Below are positions 16,559 to 17,081 of a stretch of 17,081 bases of DNA, piece after piece (within the stretch, counting starts at the first letter, position 1; every line of letters begins with the position of its first letter). The notes below the pieces were generated by a model. It searched no databases. It saw only the letters and a list, made by a program, of their open reading frames with translations, and was not told the origin of the DNA. This DNA is from Myxococcota bacterium (GTDB taxonomy: Bacteria; Myxococcota_C; UBA6777), in contig CAUJFU010000069.1 in assembly GCA_963169055.1 (NCBI GenBank), positions 1-17,081 of the forward strand, read 5' to 3'. The translations under genes and the position numbers were made by a program.

Positions 16559-16627
16559 GAAACATTTATAAACAGACAAAAGAAACATTTATAAACAGAC
16601 AAAAGAAACATCTACAAACAGATAAAA
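16559..16627 (-). repeat. 23-bp tandem array between the tatD fragment and element copy 4
   Basis: There are three units at 16559-16581, 16582-16604 and 16605-16627. On the plus strand each opens GAAACATTTATAAACAGA; the first two are identical and the third differs at three positions. The array lies between the tatD stop (11 bp away) and the left end of the hairpin element (3 bp away). Confidence 0.9.
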
Positions 16628-16638
16628 GAGAAAGGGAA

Positions 16639-17017
16639 TCAAGGCAACCGAAAAAACTGCTGTGCATTTTGCGTGGTGATCTGGGCGGTAGTGTCGGGGG
16701 TTTCATTTCGGCAAGCGGCGACGGTGCGTAAGATGTGGGGGAGATAGGCGGGTTCGTTTCGGCGCGGGTCTTTGGGGGGCTGAGGGAGGTCACGGGGGAG
16801 AAGGAAGGGCGCATCGGTTTCGAGCATCAGACGGTCGGCGGGGATACGCTTGACGAGTTGGCGGAGGTGACGGCCTCGCCGTTCATCACAGATCCAGCCT
16901 GTGATGCCGATCCATAGGCCAAGATCGAGATAATCCTTCAAGGCATTGGCCTCGCCAGTGAAGCAATGGACGACGGATGGAGCCCACCTTCCGCACCCCC
17001 AAGCGACGCAATAGGCA
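16639..17017 (-). pseudogene. tatD: Broken C-terminal fragment of a TatD-family DNase
   Basis: The minus strand encodes the conserved C-terminal half of TatD-type metal-dependent DNases: VVHCFTGEA, then [33 protein letters not shown] and [11 protein letters not shown]. These match E. coli TatD closely. The stop is TGA at 16639-16641. The only start codon in this frame is a TTG at 16941, which would miss HCFTG. Upstream of VVHCFTG the natural continuation appears in another frame ([11 protein letters not shown]), implying a single-base frameshift near 16980. Beyond about 17017 the homology stops in AT-rich sequence, so the N-terminal half with its metal-binding HxH is absent here. Most likely an inactivated remnant; a sequencing error could explain the frameshift but not the lost N-terminus. 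Confidence 0.75.
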
Positions 17018-17081
17018 TTTTGTATCTAGTTGAAAAATAGATAGATTAATGAAAAGTGAACAAATGATCAACAGAAGATTT
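17018..17081. other. AT-rich sequence after the tatD breakpoint
   Basis: The last 64 bases are distinctly AT-rich and show no TatD-like coding in any frame. The window is too short to tell whether this is the edge of an inserted element or an ordinary intergenic region. Confidence 0.4.

Noticed and set aside
16886-17071. A 61-residue minus-strand open frame at the window end as its own gene
   Set aside because: Part of it ([11 protein letters not shown]) reads as the frameshifted continuation of tatD, and the rest is AT-rich flank or out-of-frame tatD.

Overview
The window looks like part of a bacterial chromosome. The likely source is a deltaproteobacterial-type organism in the Myxococcota/Bradymonadota range. 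This is inference from gene content only: two eukaryotic-like Ser/Thr kinases, TPR and PEGA domains, a Cys-rich extracytoplasmic tail and many intergenic repeats. No marker gene fixes the taxonomy.

Layout. (1) Positions 2-814 (+) hold the 3' end of a gene whose start lies outside the window. It encodes a repeat-rich Pro/Thr/Ser linker followed by one C-terminal membrane segment. (2) Positions 1057-3350 (-) hold galK-galT, translationally coupled by an ATGA overlap. (3) Positions 3665-5734 (+) hold a divergent cytoplasmic GH36 alpha-galactosidase. Together these three genes release galactose from alpha-galactosides and feed it into the Leloir pathway; no galE, mutarotase, transporter or regulator is in view. 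(4) Positions 6146-11503 (+) encode a 1785-residue protein: an unrecognised N-terminal domain, a long coiled coil, TPRs, a Ser/Thr kinase, two copies of an unnamed beta-rich module joined by a low-complexity linker, then more TPRs. (5) Positions 11919-16416 (+) hold a compact vWA / PP2C phosphatase / kinase triad. It matches E. coli yegL-yegK-yegI and the TerY-P triad of predicted signalling and stress systems. Here the kinase carries an additional extracytoplasmic tail of two PEGA domains and two six-cysteine repeats. (6) Positions 16639-17017 (-) hold a broken tatD fragment ending at an AT-rich junction.

The intergenic DNA contains a dispersed element family of about 120 bp with three successive hairpins, in four main copies. 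Three copies share one layout: a stop codon, then about 10-17 bp, then a T-rich tandem array of 3-4 units (15, 24 or 23 bp), then the element in the sense orientation. The array sequence differs at each locus. The triad is visibly AT-richer than the gal genes and the large kinase, especially in the middle of its kinase gene, which suggests a different origin.

The main candidates for new biology are the triad with its outside-facing PEGA and Cys-repeat tail, the giant TPR-kinase with a duplicated uncharacterised module, and the stop-codon/tandem-array/hairpin architecture.
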